Assembly (NCBI GenBank): GCA_034670405.1
Contig: JAXDDX010000004.1
Coordinates: forward strand, 11,681,501 to 11,745,500
Source: Hoplostethus atlanticus
Taxonomy: Eukaryota; Chordata; Actinopteri; Trachichthyiformes; Trachichthyidae
DNA length: 64,000 bases
Direction: 5' to 3'
The notes under the pieces were generated by a model. That model made no database searches, had not been told where the DNA came from, and saw only the letters and a program-made list of their open reading frames with translations. Shown here piece by piece: positions 27,377 through 40,700 of the stretch. Position 1 is the stretch's first letter. Every line of letters starts with the position of its first letter. The position numbers and the translations under genes are program-made.

Positions 27377-28568
27377 ATGCCTTGTTGAATGAAAATGAAC
27401 AAAAGCCACTCAGGTTTAGCCCTCGGCATGCTGAGCACAGACTCAGACCACAGTGCTGCAGAGTAAAACTCACAGCAGACCTAAAGTCTGTTTCAACACT
27501 CAACTCAACTCCGGCTCAGGGAGCGTTGTGCACACTGCATGTAAAACAGGCGTCACAAACTAAACCTGCTGAACACGTCTGAGTCGTCTCGCCGGTTACC
27601 TTGAGGTTGTTCCCTGATTGGAGGGTCACAACTGTTGAAGCTGTGTGATTACATTTGAAGTGTCAGCAGTCAGAACACGCAGACGAGAAGGATCCTGAAA
27701 ACAGACGACAGTTACAGCCATGAGGGAAAGAGTACTACTACATCCTACTCAAGTTGAAGTACTGTTAATTCAATGTTATGTAAGTAGAATTAAAACCAAT
27801 GGTGTAAAAACTACTCAAAAGTTTAAAAAGCTAATTGAAATGAATTCAGAGTGAGTCAAAAGAGTTCAAACTAAAGAAAAATAGAAAAGTGTATCAACAA
27901 AACATGATTCAAAATGATTTACTGTGTAATATGATTATAGTAACAGAGCGATCTGTGATGAAAAGATAAATTGTCCGTCCCCATCATTCAATAATATTAT
28001 ACTTTTGCTAGACATGAGCTTATGGAGAAACTACAACATGTGTGCTCTGTCATGGATGCAATTCAAAATGTAGTGAAATACTTCAGCGAAAACAAACTCA
28101 AGTAAAATTATCAATTTCAAAGACTACTCAAAAAGTACAAGTACACACAACTACTTAATGACAGTAACAAGAGGAAATGTTACTTCCACCCTTGCTGCCA
28201 GTCCAGATTTTCCCAGCCATACTAAAGGTGCTGTCCAATTTTTGACTGTTGCTCAAAGTGTGAAAACAAGCTTGTTGTATTACTTGATTAAATATATGAT
28301 TGTATCTTGTAAAAAACACATACAGGTTTTTGTTTTTTCTAAGTGGGACTGGGCCGTCCACTCCCCTTGGTGCTGTTCTTCATTGAGACAACGTGAAGGC
28401 TTGGCAGGAGTTGATCCTAGCCACAGCAGGGGGTCCATCCACACTATTACTGGGCACTTCTTTTATATTTTGAACGTGTGATTCCCCCTTTTCCCCCAGA
28501 CTATACTACGACCTGACACAGTGTGTTTCTTGGGCATGCTCACTGCTTTGGGTCTGTCCAGCTTGGTG
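27377..28568. other. intergenic region between zbtb24 and ccdc162
   Basis: The two genes converge here. The sequence is AT-rich without supportable exons and probably holds the ccdc162 3' UTR near 28100-28568. Confidence 0.5.
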
Positions 28569-31500
28569 TCAGAACGGCTCCAGGCACCGTCTGCTCTCTG
28601 GTGGCTCGGTTCGGTGGCGAAAGTCCTCAAGAGTGGCGTCTGTCGTATGGCTGCCGAGCTGGAGAGCAGGCTGCCGACCGGCCCTCGGTGGGCCTGAGAC
28701 AGAAATACGACACAGAACAGAGACGGTGCTTCGCTTGTTCCACACTGTTGGGCAGAAATATCATCTATAGTGGAATTTAAAATGTAATCAAAAGTGGTTT
28801 CAACTGTCTGAACAAGCTGATGGGATTGATTTGTACTTCTCAAATACACGAGCAGCCACAAGATAAGATAATAAAGTACCCAGGATACACTAGCACTGTT
28901 CTGAGAGGAAGGTGAGGGGAGGATGCTGTGGCGGGTACCGTACCTGCTGAGGGACTTCGAGCACTCGACCTGCTCAGAGTGAAATAAGTCTTGCTTTGCC
29001 CTGGTGATGGAAAAGAGAAGGTACAGAAAACGAGAAGCACGATTGAAATGTGAAGTGGAATCACATAGAAATACTTGAAATACTTTCTAGAGAAACGTTC
29101 CTGTAACCGGAGAGTCACAGGTTCAAATCCCCTGTATCTAGCCCTGCTGGTTGACCCTTACCTGGCGTGGAGGACCGAGCTGCTTCGATGCCGTTCACCT
29201 GGCTCTGCAGCTTGTCCACCTGCTGAAAGGCCTCTTGTTTGAGGCAGCGCTCCTGATGCAGCTGGCCCCTAACCTAGAGCCATGGGGCATGATGGTTAAC
29301 GGGCTTTCACATCAGTGCATCACTGCTGTCACAGGTATAAAACATGTATTTACAATTAAACTTTTTTCTTACTTGAATTTACAGTTTTCTCTCTTTTCTT
29401 CTTTGAACTGAAAATCATGGGGTCGTTGCTCTTGGACACTTTTCAGGCAAAGAGCAACGAGCCCAAACCAAAGAGCACCTTCATTCCTTCACACGCCAAA
29501 ACCCACCAGACCTACACTCCTCTTTTCACTTCTGTTTTGAGATAAGTCGATAATAGGCGTTCTGTTCTTGAAAAACCTACTTTGTGCCGATACGTGTTGT
29601 TGTTTTGTCTGTCAACAGTGATGTACTGCTCTGTGGCGTTGAGCTGCTTTGTGCATTCCACGTGCACGTCTGTGTAATGGGATCATTTATTAACCTGTCG
29701 GATCTCCTTAGCGCTGCGTTGCCTCTGCAGCCGGCTGCTCCTGCTGCCCCGGTCCAGCTGCTCGCCGAGCGCCCTGAGCTGTTGGTCTCTGTCTTCCACG
29801 TCGGCCCTCATTTGTTCCAGGCTCTGCACCCGGTAGCCGTCCAGCTCCTGCCTGCTCTGGGCCTCCTGTGCAGACTGATGCCTGGCCGCCTGGAGCTCCT
29901 CTGTCTTGGAGAAGTATTAACGGATAGCTGGTAAATCAGTTATTAGAGCTGCAGGAGGTCACTGTGCATGTTAGTAGCTCCAAATGGCAGTGAGAGTAAC
30001 GGTTTGAACTTCAATACCCAGAGATCATGTGAGGTAATCCGTTAACTGCACACAGCACGCTAGCGTTTACCAACCCGGGCCGGTCTGAGATCACTTTATA
30101 CCAAATGATACCAAAGGAACAAGAGTTTTGTATTTCGCTCTTAAGTCTCGATTCATTGCTTCCCGTGTGCAGAGAGGTTTTCCTGCCAGTCCATACCCAA
30201 CACCAGAATTTGGGCAAATCTACTGGGTCTCAGTAGAGGGGATGGGATGCTGTTCTCTGTTGCAGCCCAACTTTGGATTCAGGCTGGTGGACTTTTACAT
30301 AAGACTCTTGTCTAGTGCAGCTTTAAGTTAGCATCAGATGGAGACACATGATAGAGAGCAAAGATATATCTTTATATTGCTATATCGACATTAATATGAT
30401 GAACTGAAATTCATCCATGGGAAAAAATCTGTTGAGTTTTATGTATATGGTATTAACTAGATGTAATACAAAATAGATATACAACTATTGGTATATTTAT
30501 ACTGTACATTTAGAGATGATCCACATCCATTTTGCAAGTAAAATTCTGGATTATTTCACGTTGAAGGCCCTGTCGAGTGAAACAGACTTTTACTTGCAAA
30601 AAAGGGACCTTCTGTAGACTTTCCACCTCATCCAGGTCTGATTTAGTGGGTCTACACACCATCAGTATCATCAGCTGTCATGTGACATGGATGACCCACA
30701 GTGTACCTTTCTGCTGAGCAGTCTCTTGGTGCGGCTGGACTCGGCCTGGCACCGGGCCAAGGCCTGCTTCGCGGCGTCCAACTCCTCCTGGAGCAAAACC
30801 ACTTCCTCCTCTGAGGTCATCTTCACCCCGAGGGCCTCCGTATGGCAGGTGATCTCTCTCTGGACCAAACAATATATTAATAAACTTTATTTATTTAGCA
30901 CTTAAAGCACTTTTCAAATTGGTGTTACAAGATGCAAGTGATAACAACCATAAATAAAAGCACTAAAAATGCTTTTCATTTCACAAATTGCATTAAAGCC
31001 TGTATGAAATACAGACAGACAGACAGACAAACTGTAAACAATGTAAGGTAATGATTGCTGTTGTTCCCTTTTAGTACAAACAACACAGAGACAAAAATAT
31101 TCTCTGTGTTACTTCCTTCCTTCCTGCAGGGAACCTTATGTTACATACTGCACAGAAGCTGTTTGGTGTGTTTTGGTTTCCTTTCCCTGCTTACCTGCTG
31201 ACTCTGAAGCAGTTCACTGTGTAGTTTCCGCTGGCCAACCACCTGCCTCCAGTGGCCCAGAGCCTTCAGTTTACAGAGCAGGCCAGTCAGCTGACTGTTC
31301 TCCAGGTTCAGCTCATGGACTTCTTCCTTCTGACACACAGGAATAAGATCGGTGTAAAAGTTCTGGTTGGATGATGCAAAAAGTTTAATGTTTAAAACTG
31401 TAGTATGAAGAAAAGAAAAGTATGTACATTTTCTCATTGATTCCTGTATTCCTGTTTTTTCTGCATTGTATAACAAGTTTCAAGGACACATAAACAAACG

Positions 31501-34500
31501 TACACATTCAGTTCATGTAAGAAAAAGTACATTTTTTGTAACAGATTCTTGCACCTTCAACTGTGTGAGAGTGAGATCATCGTTGTCTTTGGTGGACCCG
31601 TACTTCTTTTTGAGCTTGATCATTTTGTCCACTGCTTCTCCCCTCATTTTGTTCACCATCACACTCACATCCTGCTCCATTCGCCGGTGGTACTCGCCGA
31701 GCCTGGCCTGAGATACAAACAGATGACATGGACAAAGATCAAATGAGGAATAGAAGAATATGAAGAAAAACAATATGTGAAAATGACAGCGTATATATAA
31801 GATTAAAAAAGCCTGGCTTGTGATATGAACATGTAACACAAGATGAGATACACATTTGATAAAATTATTAAAAAGCACTTATATAATATTGGAATGAAAC
31901 CATGCATGTATATTATTTGCAAGATAATAATTCTAAGATACAATTTCATGCCAGTTGTATGAGATGTAATTTAACACCTTTAGTTGGATGCATGTGGAGA
32001 AGAGGTGGCGGACCAGGGGGTCGTAGCGTTGTTTGAACTGGAGACAGAGTTTCTTCTCTAGACTGCCGTTCTCCTCCTGCAGGTGAGCCACTCGGGCCCG
32101 GAGGGCTGAGATCTCCAACATCATCCCACGACACAAAACAGACACCTGTGGAATAATAACAGAGCACACTAACACTGTTTATGTTGTAGGGGCTTCAGTT
32201 ATTATACCAAAAGTAAAGTTTGTACCAAAAGTTAACCGGGGGGGGTTGCAGGTTCAAATCTCACAGAAGACCTGGCAAGGAAGTGAACAAGAAACACTCC
32301 TCTACTGCACAAGACATTTCAACCCCAATTTCTGAGTTTCTGTAACCATATGAACATGAAGCAGCTCAGCTAACATTCCCTGAGTGCATAAAGTTACAAA
32401 AAACTGAGGTGAGGATTAAATTCATGCTACCTGACATGTTTTTCTCTATTGTGTGTGAGCCAAAGTGTCTAAGTACACCATTACTCACCTCATTGTGGGG
32501 GTTGCTTGTTTGAAACTGAGAATCCTCAAGATTCTTTAAATCCTGACAGTACAAAAAAGGAAAAGGGGGTAAACTCAACGATGAAGACATCACACACACA
32601 TTAAAGTATTAATCTGCGCCATTTTCATATAAATACAAGTCAGACAGAGAAAAGAGCGCCACCTACAGAAACTCAAACTGCATCAACAGAAAGGAAAAAG
32701 ACATCACAGTACGGGACACACTGTTTGATTGACAGGTGACCTCTGGGAAGTGATGAAGCCAAAATGTTGCCAAGATAGAAAAAACATGGATCCCGTGGAT
32801 TTCCACATTAAAGCTATAAATAAAATGGGTGTATTTTTACATGCCTAGTGCAGCTTTAACATACTGCAAAGCTCTACATGAACAACAGCTGATAAAACTC
32901 AGTTTCGTTGCCTGACGACGTGATTGCTAATCCAGTACAGTACCTGTTCTTTGTGGTACAGCAGCTCGGTCTCCTGCTGCAGGATTCGTTCATAAAACTG
33001 TGAGTAGAGCAGAAAGCAGCGGCGCTCTCGCTCCATCACAGAACAGCCCAGACCGCTGAGACACCGCTGCAGATGAGCCTCAGAGACCTTCAGCTGGAAG
33101 ACACTCATACAATGACTATCATCACTCAGTGTGTAGAACGTACCAGAAGAACGGGGACAATGATTGCGGTTGTCGGTTGAAAACCTTGTATCTCCAAAAT
33201 GTCTTTTCAGGAACTATGAAAGCCAGCCTTATTTTTTAGCTTGCTGACCATGTAGTTTTCAATTTATCCAATGGTCTTTGAAAGGTTGGTAGTTTCTCAA
33301 CCCATAGAAACAACATGAAAATCACTAAAATTTTAGAAGTTACGAGGTTTTCATCCGACAACAAATATAATGCCATTCTTATCAAGCACTTTGTCTGCCC
33401 TACCTGTCCCTCAGCCTCCACAGCTTCCTCCATCAGCTGCTGAATGAACTTCTCCACTATCTGCGGGCACTCAGGGGCCAGGCTGTACTTCAGGGGCCCT
33501 TTCCTCCACAGCTCTGACCAGACAGAAGATCAGGTCGTTGTGATTCTTTCTTTGGGCTTCGGCATTAAATCAGTTTATGGTAACTTCTCGGTAGTGTTTG
33601 GGTACCTGTAGGGAGGCCTGTGTCTTGTCGGGTCCTCTCTGAAATCACCAGGGTCAGCTCTCTGTTGATCCTCCTCTGCACCGCTCTGATCAGGTCACAC
33701 TCTGTGCTCTCCAGGAGTCTGTGAAGCTGAAACAAGGAGGGAACATATGAGGCTTGGAAAGTGTCACCCTGAAAACCACAATGCACATAAAATATTTGAT
33801 TATTATTATTATTATTATTATTAGTAGTAGTAGTAGTAGTTATTAAGGTTTAACTGTAGGACAGAAGTGTACCTGCCACATCTTGACGTCAACCTCTGAA
33901 GCTCCAGGAGGGGTCAGGAGAGACTGGCTGCTAGGGAGCAAGGCCTCGTAGTCTCTCTCCTTACCCATGTGGTGAGCCAACGCTCTCATACTGGGGTGAA
34001 AGATCTCAGCTCTGGAAAACAAACCATTTAAAGTGGTTGAGCCACCAGACATTAAAACTAGGGTTCGGCTGATATGGGCTTTTGAAGGCTGATACTGATA
34101 CCGATAGTTTTACACTGAAGCTGCTGATAGGTGATGTTTTGTGTGGATATTCAACATTTCTAAATTTGACTATTTTGATGCTAAAAAAGTATTCAGTGTT
34201 TCCCCCCAAATTGTATTCTTGTCAGGATAGAAAAGCCTCGGAAACAGCATTTACTCTTCATTGCATCTATTCAATGGTAGGATATATTAGGCCTTTAAGT
34301 GAAGACATATTTAATAAAAGGCTAGAATCAGCTCAATATATCAGCAAACCGATATATCACTCTGACTCCAATTAAAAGCTTGTGTTTTCCGGAGTGAGCC
34401 TCTTACCTGTACAGTCTCTCAAACTGTCTATAGAGTCTGGGAGTATTGATCATCTCAACACCCAAACGTCTTCGAGCCCAGCTGTCCTTGAAGACCTGGA

Positions 34501-34649
34501 GCTGCTTTGTCAGCAGCAAGAAACCCCTCAGCACAGACTGGACTCGAACAAGACCCTGAGGAGGAACGTCTTCAGCTTCCAAACAGCTTTTCTCCTCCTG
34601 GAAAGAAGATACATGCACATAGACACATTTAAGTTAATATAGATAGATA

Positions 34650-34738
<89 letters not shown>

Positions 34739-37700
34739 TGATAAGCATGCTTTTACTTCATTTGGTTTCCTGTGGTGCTGATGATGATCTTGGTTGTCAT
34801 GGAGACGAAGGGGCTCCGCCTCCCTTCCGCTGTTGAGGACGTCCTCCATGAGTAGCGACACCCCGAGGACCGCTGCATTGGCCTGCAACCTGCTCCGATC
34901 ACTCAGACCACTCAGACACAGCTGGAGACAAACACACCTGTAATGTACTATAATGTACACTGTTTGTGCTTTTATTGACTTTAGTAAGTGAGTTCATATT
35001 GTATTGTTAATGTGTGTTTTCCTTCATACGTTTTAAACCTATTATGTGCGCTTCAACTTCCAATAGATGCATCCTAAAAGATTTGAACTTGAACACTAAA
35101 TTTGAACTTGAAATAAGTTTGAGAACAGAAAGTAATGTGAAAACAAATCACTGAACATGTTAGACGACGAACCTGCATGCAGTATTCGATGGGTGGGACA
35201 TCCCAAACATCCAGCGGGAGCAACCCATGACAAGCTATAAAACATCTCCAAGGAAACAGTCGATGTGCCTGGAAAGGATGACAAAATGGGAAAAATACAT
35301 CATGGTACATTTCTATTGATTGTGACATTCTATTCTATTCTATTCTATTCTATTCTATTCTTCTATTCTGTTCATCCACTGTGATAAGAGGTGGTTAAAC
35401 AGACCTGGCAGCCTTGAGTCTCCAGAGGTTGAGGAACAGGCAGCGTAGAGCTGAACACGTCAGTTGGGATGCTGTCACTCAGCAGAGGGAGGGCACTCGC
35501 CATGTTGTCACTCACACTCTGGTAAGACGCAATATCCCCCGAGGAGAGGAAGGCCTCCCTGACCAACAGGGAATAACATGACACAGAGAGAGAGGTTTGA
35601 GAGTTTGGTATTGTATGCAATGCCTGGAATACAAACTGACTTGCAGCTGACCTATATCGCCACATTACAAGTTCAATTTTATAACACAGTTTTTGACCCC
35701 AACATTTTTTTTTAGCTCCTCCAGCTCCTGTAGAGTAAAAAAGTTCAAGCAGGGAATGACAGCTTGATTCAAACAGGAAGTAAATGGGACAGGCAGACAC
35801 AATTAGACAATATGAACAAGCCACAAGCCAATTTACTGTAGCTGATGGCATATTAAAGATGCACTAGGCAAATTTGTACAGCAAGAAAATTTGGATTTTA
35901 GTACCCAGGCATTCTGGGAAATGTAGGAAAGCAGACAAGGCAGGTTGAGGGAAAGGTGGCACACCAAAAAGGTAAATTAAAACACTTCATCACAAAATAG
36001 TGTGAGTATCAGAGAGATTTTTCCTTTAAGTTTCATTTTGTCACTCGATGTGTGGAGAAGATTCCCCTCCGGCGATTACACTTTGGCAAATAGAGTGAAT
36101 CTACAGTCTGAATTAGATGGGATGAGATGCTCTTCTCTGCTGCAGCCCCACTTTGTGATCAGGCTGATGAGACAGAGGTATGTTGACATTAAAATCTTGC
36201 CTAGTGCAGCTTTAAAAGCTCAATTTTTCTTAAGACTTCTTTACATGTGAAGTTTTCCCATCTGTGGAGTGACAGCGTATCGAACATCTCAACACTCGAA
36301 TGTCTCCAAGCCCAACACTCACCTGATCAGGTGTCTGACAGCAGTATCGAACTGCAGGAAGACCACCTGCCTGCGGAGCTGCAGCAGACGGCCGACAGTC
36401 TCTGGGCTGCTGGGATCAGACAGACCGTCAACCTGCCGCTGGATCTCCCACAGCTCTGATCCTGTAGCAGCCACAGTTTTTCACATTACTTTAAGATATT
36501 AGTTTGGTCAAGTAAAACATCTGAAAACATTTCTGGGATAGATCTGAACATGTATGCATTAAGGTTTGACTGACATATCAGTTTGCCAATATTGGTCTTT
36601 TATCAAATATTTGATATCGGTCAGTCTGATATGATGGAGCAACTACATAAAAACTGTAAAATCTGCAATGAAATTTTCTTTGCACATTCTATTTATTCAT
36701 TTAGTTTTTCAACAATGTTTTCTGTAAATGAATTCTCATTTAAAGGCTGAATGTATAGAAAGCTGCTAACCTTTTCCACCCTGCCAAGTGTAAAATTCTG
36801 GGGGAAGCACTGAATACTTGGCATTTTTGGGGAGGATTCTTTGGCATGGTCAAATTTCATCATCACATACTGGCACAAAATATCAGCTAGCAGCTTAATC
36901 CAGAAATATCAGTATCGGTCTTCATATCAGACCTATAAGGTCTACCTACCGATGCCCTCAGAGCCTCCCCAGTCAGCTGCAAGATGTGGACCTGGCTCCT
37001 CTGGTCCTCGCCTCTGGCTACAGGAGTCTCCTGTGCTTCCCAGTCTGGAAAAACTTACCAGGTAACACACTATGTCATGAAGGGCTGACACTATCTGCAG
37101 AGTGTGATGAAGAGCCTTGGCACATGCCTGTTGAAAAATGAAGGAATACAGGGGGATTATAACCTGCTTTTTAACCCGGTCTGTCACACTACAGCCACTG
37201 AAATTGTCTGTTGTCTTGAGAAAAGCATGAAAGTGAAAGCCGGTGACTGTCATCTAGTCTTTTGATGAAGGTTTTTAGTGTCTCACCGAAATATCCATTG
37301 TTTTGAACATGCAGAGCACTTCAGAGTAGTGGGGGATGTACCACAGGTTGAGGAGTGTTTTGCCATCTGCAGACAACAACTGTCGCGGGCGACATTGGAC
37401 GGTCCTGTTCAGGGGAAGCAGTGGGTTAGCCTCTCAGTGACTCTGCACAAACACACTACATCTCTGTGGTTTCATGGCATTGTGTGTGTGTGTGTCAGTG
37501 TGGGTATTTTCTTTGCAAAGGGTGCTGCTAGAAATTCTGGACCTCCTTCCAAGACATGACACTGCCCATTCATCCTTTTTCCTCCCACTTGCAGGACCTG
37601 TGTTTCTTTGTAAGGTATGATTAAGGTATGCTGTGCATTTTCCTGGTACCGTACACTAGAAAACCACAACACCGGTCCAGGCTGGATCTACCTGGGGTCA

Positions 37701-40700
37701 GGGCGAAGGTCAGCCTCCGAATCCAAAGTGGCTTTTGGTTCACTGGCTTGGCCAATCGTGAAGTGGGACTGGCGGATGGAAGGCAAGTCGTCCAGAAGGG
37801 AGGTTAGACTGTAGTAATGTGCAATAATCTGCGCTCTCACACAATACTGGGACATGTGTAGTTTGAACCTGTGGAAAGAACAGCAGACGCAACATTTACT
37901 CTTTTACATTTAGCTGACGCTCTTACCTGGAGTGACTTACAATGAGTGAAACAGCAGTAGAACCAGTAGAACCAGTAGAACGTACTACTTTTCTACTTAC
38001 TTTGTGAGGAACTCAAGAATGAGCCTCCTTTTGATCTTCACTGCTTCGTCCTGTGGTGCGAGAGAAATTAGTTTTACTTCATGGGTAGCGGATCGCGTTC
38101 GTCGTCACGCTCGGCCACCTGAGAATCGAACCCTGCGTGTAACTCACTGGGTTTTTCAGAAGACCCTCCGTTGCCCGTTTCTTCTTAATGAACAAATTCA
38201 GCATCTCATCGCGCAGATCCACTTTCTCCAGCTGGATGGACACGAAGGCTTCCATCAGCCTGGAGGAACAAACAGGATTCAGCTTGTTCATGAGTCAAAT
38301 TCACAACACAAAAACAGTGTTAGGAAGCATCTTCAGTGGTGAATAGTACCTCTCCTTGGTTCCAGTTCTCTTGGGTCCTTTGGTGGGTAGATACTCAGCC
38401 TTTTCCTGCATGCTGTCATTGTCACTACCAAGTTTGGGGTCGAAACTTGTTGCAGGTTTTGCATCACTTCCTTGACCCTGAGAATAAACCGGAACCCAAT
38501 TTAGAGCAACCTGACCACAACTCAAGCTGTAATATGTAGCTTGTTACAGCACCATACACACCTCGGTAGAAGCTGTGACACTCTCTGCCCAATAGCAAAG
38601 ACAAGCCTGTTTCACAACCCCTACCAGGGCATTCTTCTGTGTCACCTGACAGGCCAGAGTCACCTGGAGGTTTTCTATACTCGGTCTGTTCATAAGCTAC
38701 AAAAGAAGCAGGGAAAAGCAGTTTAAGTGGTTGGTTGATTTACTGATTTGCTTGTTCATTCAGTGACTGAGTGTTTCATGGGAACATACATGGACAACTG
38801 CTTCTTGTGAGCTGAAGCTAAATCTCCCAATCTGGTTCTCATCCAGCTCCTGGATGCTGAGGGGCAGGCTGGACGGGGTGTACCTGGAGCAGATAGCACA
38901 CTTCAGCACCATAATTCACTGCTCTAATGAAGTATGTTAAAAGACAGTAGAAAAGCAAAAACTAAACATACAATATACATGAAGAGGCGGGGCTAAGCGA
39001 GAACAACATGCTAGAGGGTTACACACATCTCCTGCTCAGAGATTCCCCTCAAAAGCATCTTCATCTCTTTTATATTAGTGAAGACGTCCATGAACAACGT
39101 GGAAACATTTAAAAAATGAGGAAAGATTTGACCTCATGACCTTACAACATTCATATATTAGCCATGTTTACTTCTGTGTTTGCAACAGACTAGACAGTGG
39201 TAAGAATTGATAACTTTGTAAAGCTAACAAGCATTTCGTTACCTGTCCACACAGCTGTTGTCCTGCAGTAAGGCCGTGATGAACACAGGCCTCTGCTCTG
39301 CTCTGTCCTTTTGTTCAGCGAGCTCAAACTGCACAGGCCTCATATACAGGTGGAACTCATCAAAGCCGAGCTCTGAAACCAAGTTTCTGTACAACCTGGG
39401 GGATTTAGAGAATTATTGAATGTTAGAGTTTCCCTTCAAAGAGTCACCAGTGTTGTTTCTACAAACTGTTTCCCATGACACTGAACTGAATGAATGATAC
39501 TGTATAGTTTCTGGGTGTAGCATTAGCAGACCTGTGTGAAGGGATATGAAAATCATTCTTAGCATTTGCTTTAATCTTCTTAAAGTGTGTAGGGTTGACT
39601 GGTCAGATGTTGTCACAAGTATACTATTGTGACTTAAAAGGAAATATTCTATCTTTTCTTGCACCCATTGCACTCTCCTATGTGGCAAACTCCACCCGCC
39701 TGGTACTCTAAGCACGTCAAAACAAGTGCTGTCTGAGTGTTATCTTAACTGGGCCAGATGTGCAGTCTCAGAGGCTGACTCCATCAGACGATGGCGGACG
39801 GTCACGAGCTCCAGCAGCTTGGAAAGAGTCTCCACAGCATACGACTGTTTCTCCCTCCCCTGCCTCACGCCCTTCTCCTCAGCAGATCGTATTAAAGACA
39901 GCCCCACGTCTTGGACCGAAGTCGGGTCCTCAAAAAACACATCTGAGTACAACTGTAAAAAAGAAACCTGAATTGAGTTATATGAGTCATTTTCCTTGCA
40001 AATTGATTTGAATTAGTTCCCGAGAAAGAAAAACATACGTCCTTCTGTATTTGAGAGCTGTAGGAGGCCCCGGGTGACGCCAGAGTATCCCAGCTCTGCA
40101 GGGCCTGCTGCAAGAGCTTCTGCTGCAGGATGAGTTTCTCAGCGGCGCTCCTGGCCCTGTGCAGCTGACAGAGCTCTGTGTGAGCCCGGGCTAAACCATG
40201 GTACACCTTGGAAGCCAGGCAGAGGGATGGGTGAACCTCCAGCAGGAAGATGTTCATCAGTGCCGGGCTACAGCCAAAGAGGAAAACAGACAGGAATAAA
40301 AAAAAACACATACGCACACATGGAAAATGCATTCTGAAAGTAATGGATATCTGGATGTATTATCACTTGCCTGCTGCCACCAAGCGAGACCAGATGTTTG
40401 GGAACATAGTTTGGTGGAAGGCCATGGTCATGAACAGAGCCTCGCTTTCCTTCTCTCCATATGCGTTGGAGGTACTGACGCTGCTGGTCGATCTGATGAC
40501 AGAAACAACACAAGATTACACTGGAATACTGAAATACACATGAGGATGAAACAAGATAAGATCAGCTGTAGTACAGGCACTGCTGCTTACACCTATCCAC
40601 GTTAACTAAAACTCAATACAAAGCAAAAAGGATTCAGAAAACACCAACACAAACGATCAAACAGCGGTAGGCTCTTTGCAGGCTGAAGACTAACTCGCTT

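Noticed and set aside
28463..28861. A 132-codon minus-strand frame at the end of ccdc162
   Set aside because: The phase from the preceding exon (28944-29000) demands a different frame, which ends at 28569; the longer frame is a shadow.
29100..29145. tRNA T-arm-like sequence (ggttcaaatcc)
   Set aside because: No matching D arm, anticodon arm or acceptor stem was found; probably a SINE remnant or chance.
34639..34743. Evenly spaced repeats that could suggest an array
   Set aside because: These are simple GATA units without spacers, in a vertebrate intron; not a CRISPR array.
37064..37075. Strong-looking donor (CTG|gtaagt) inside the ccdc162 exon 36950-37127
   Set aside because: Using it would break frame with the next exon (36461); the downstream donor at 36949 keeps frame.
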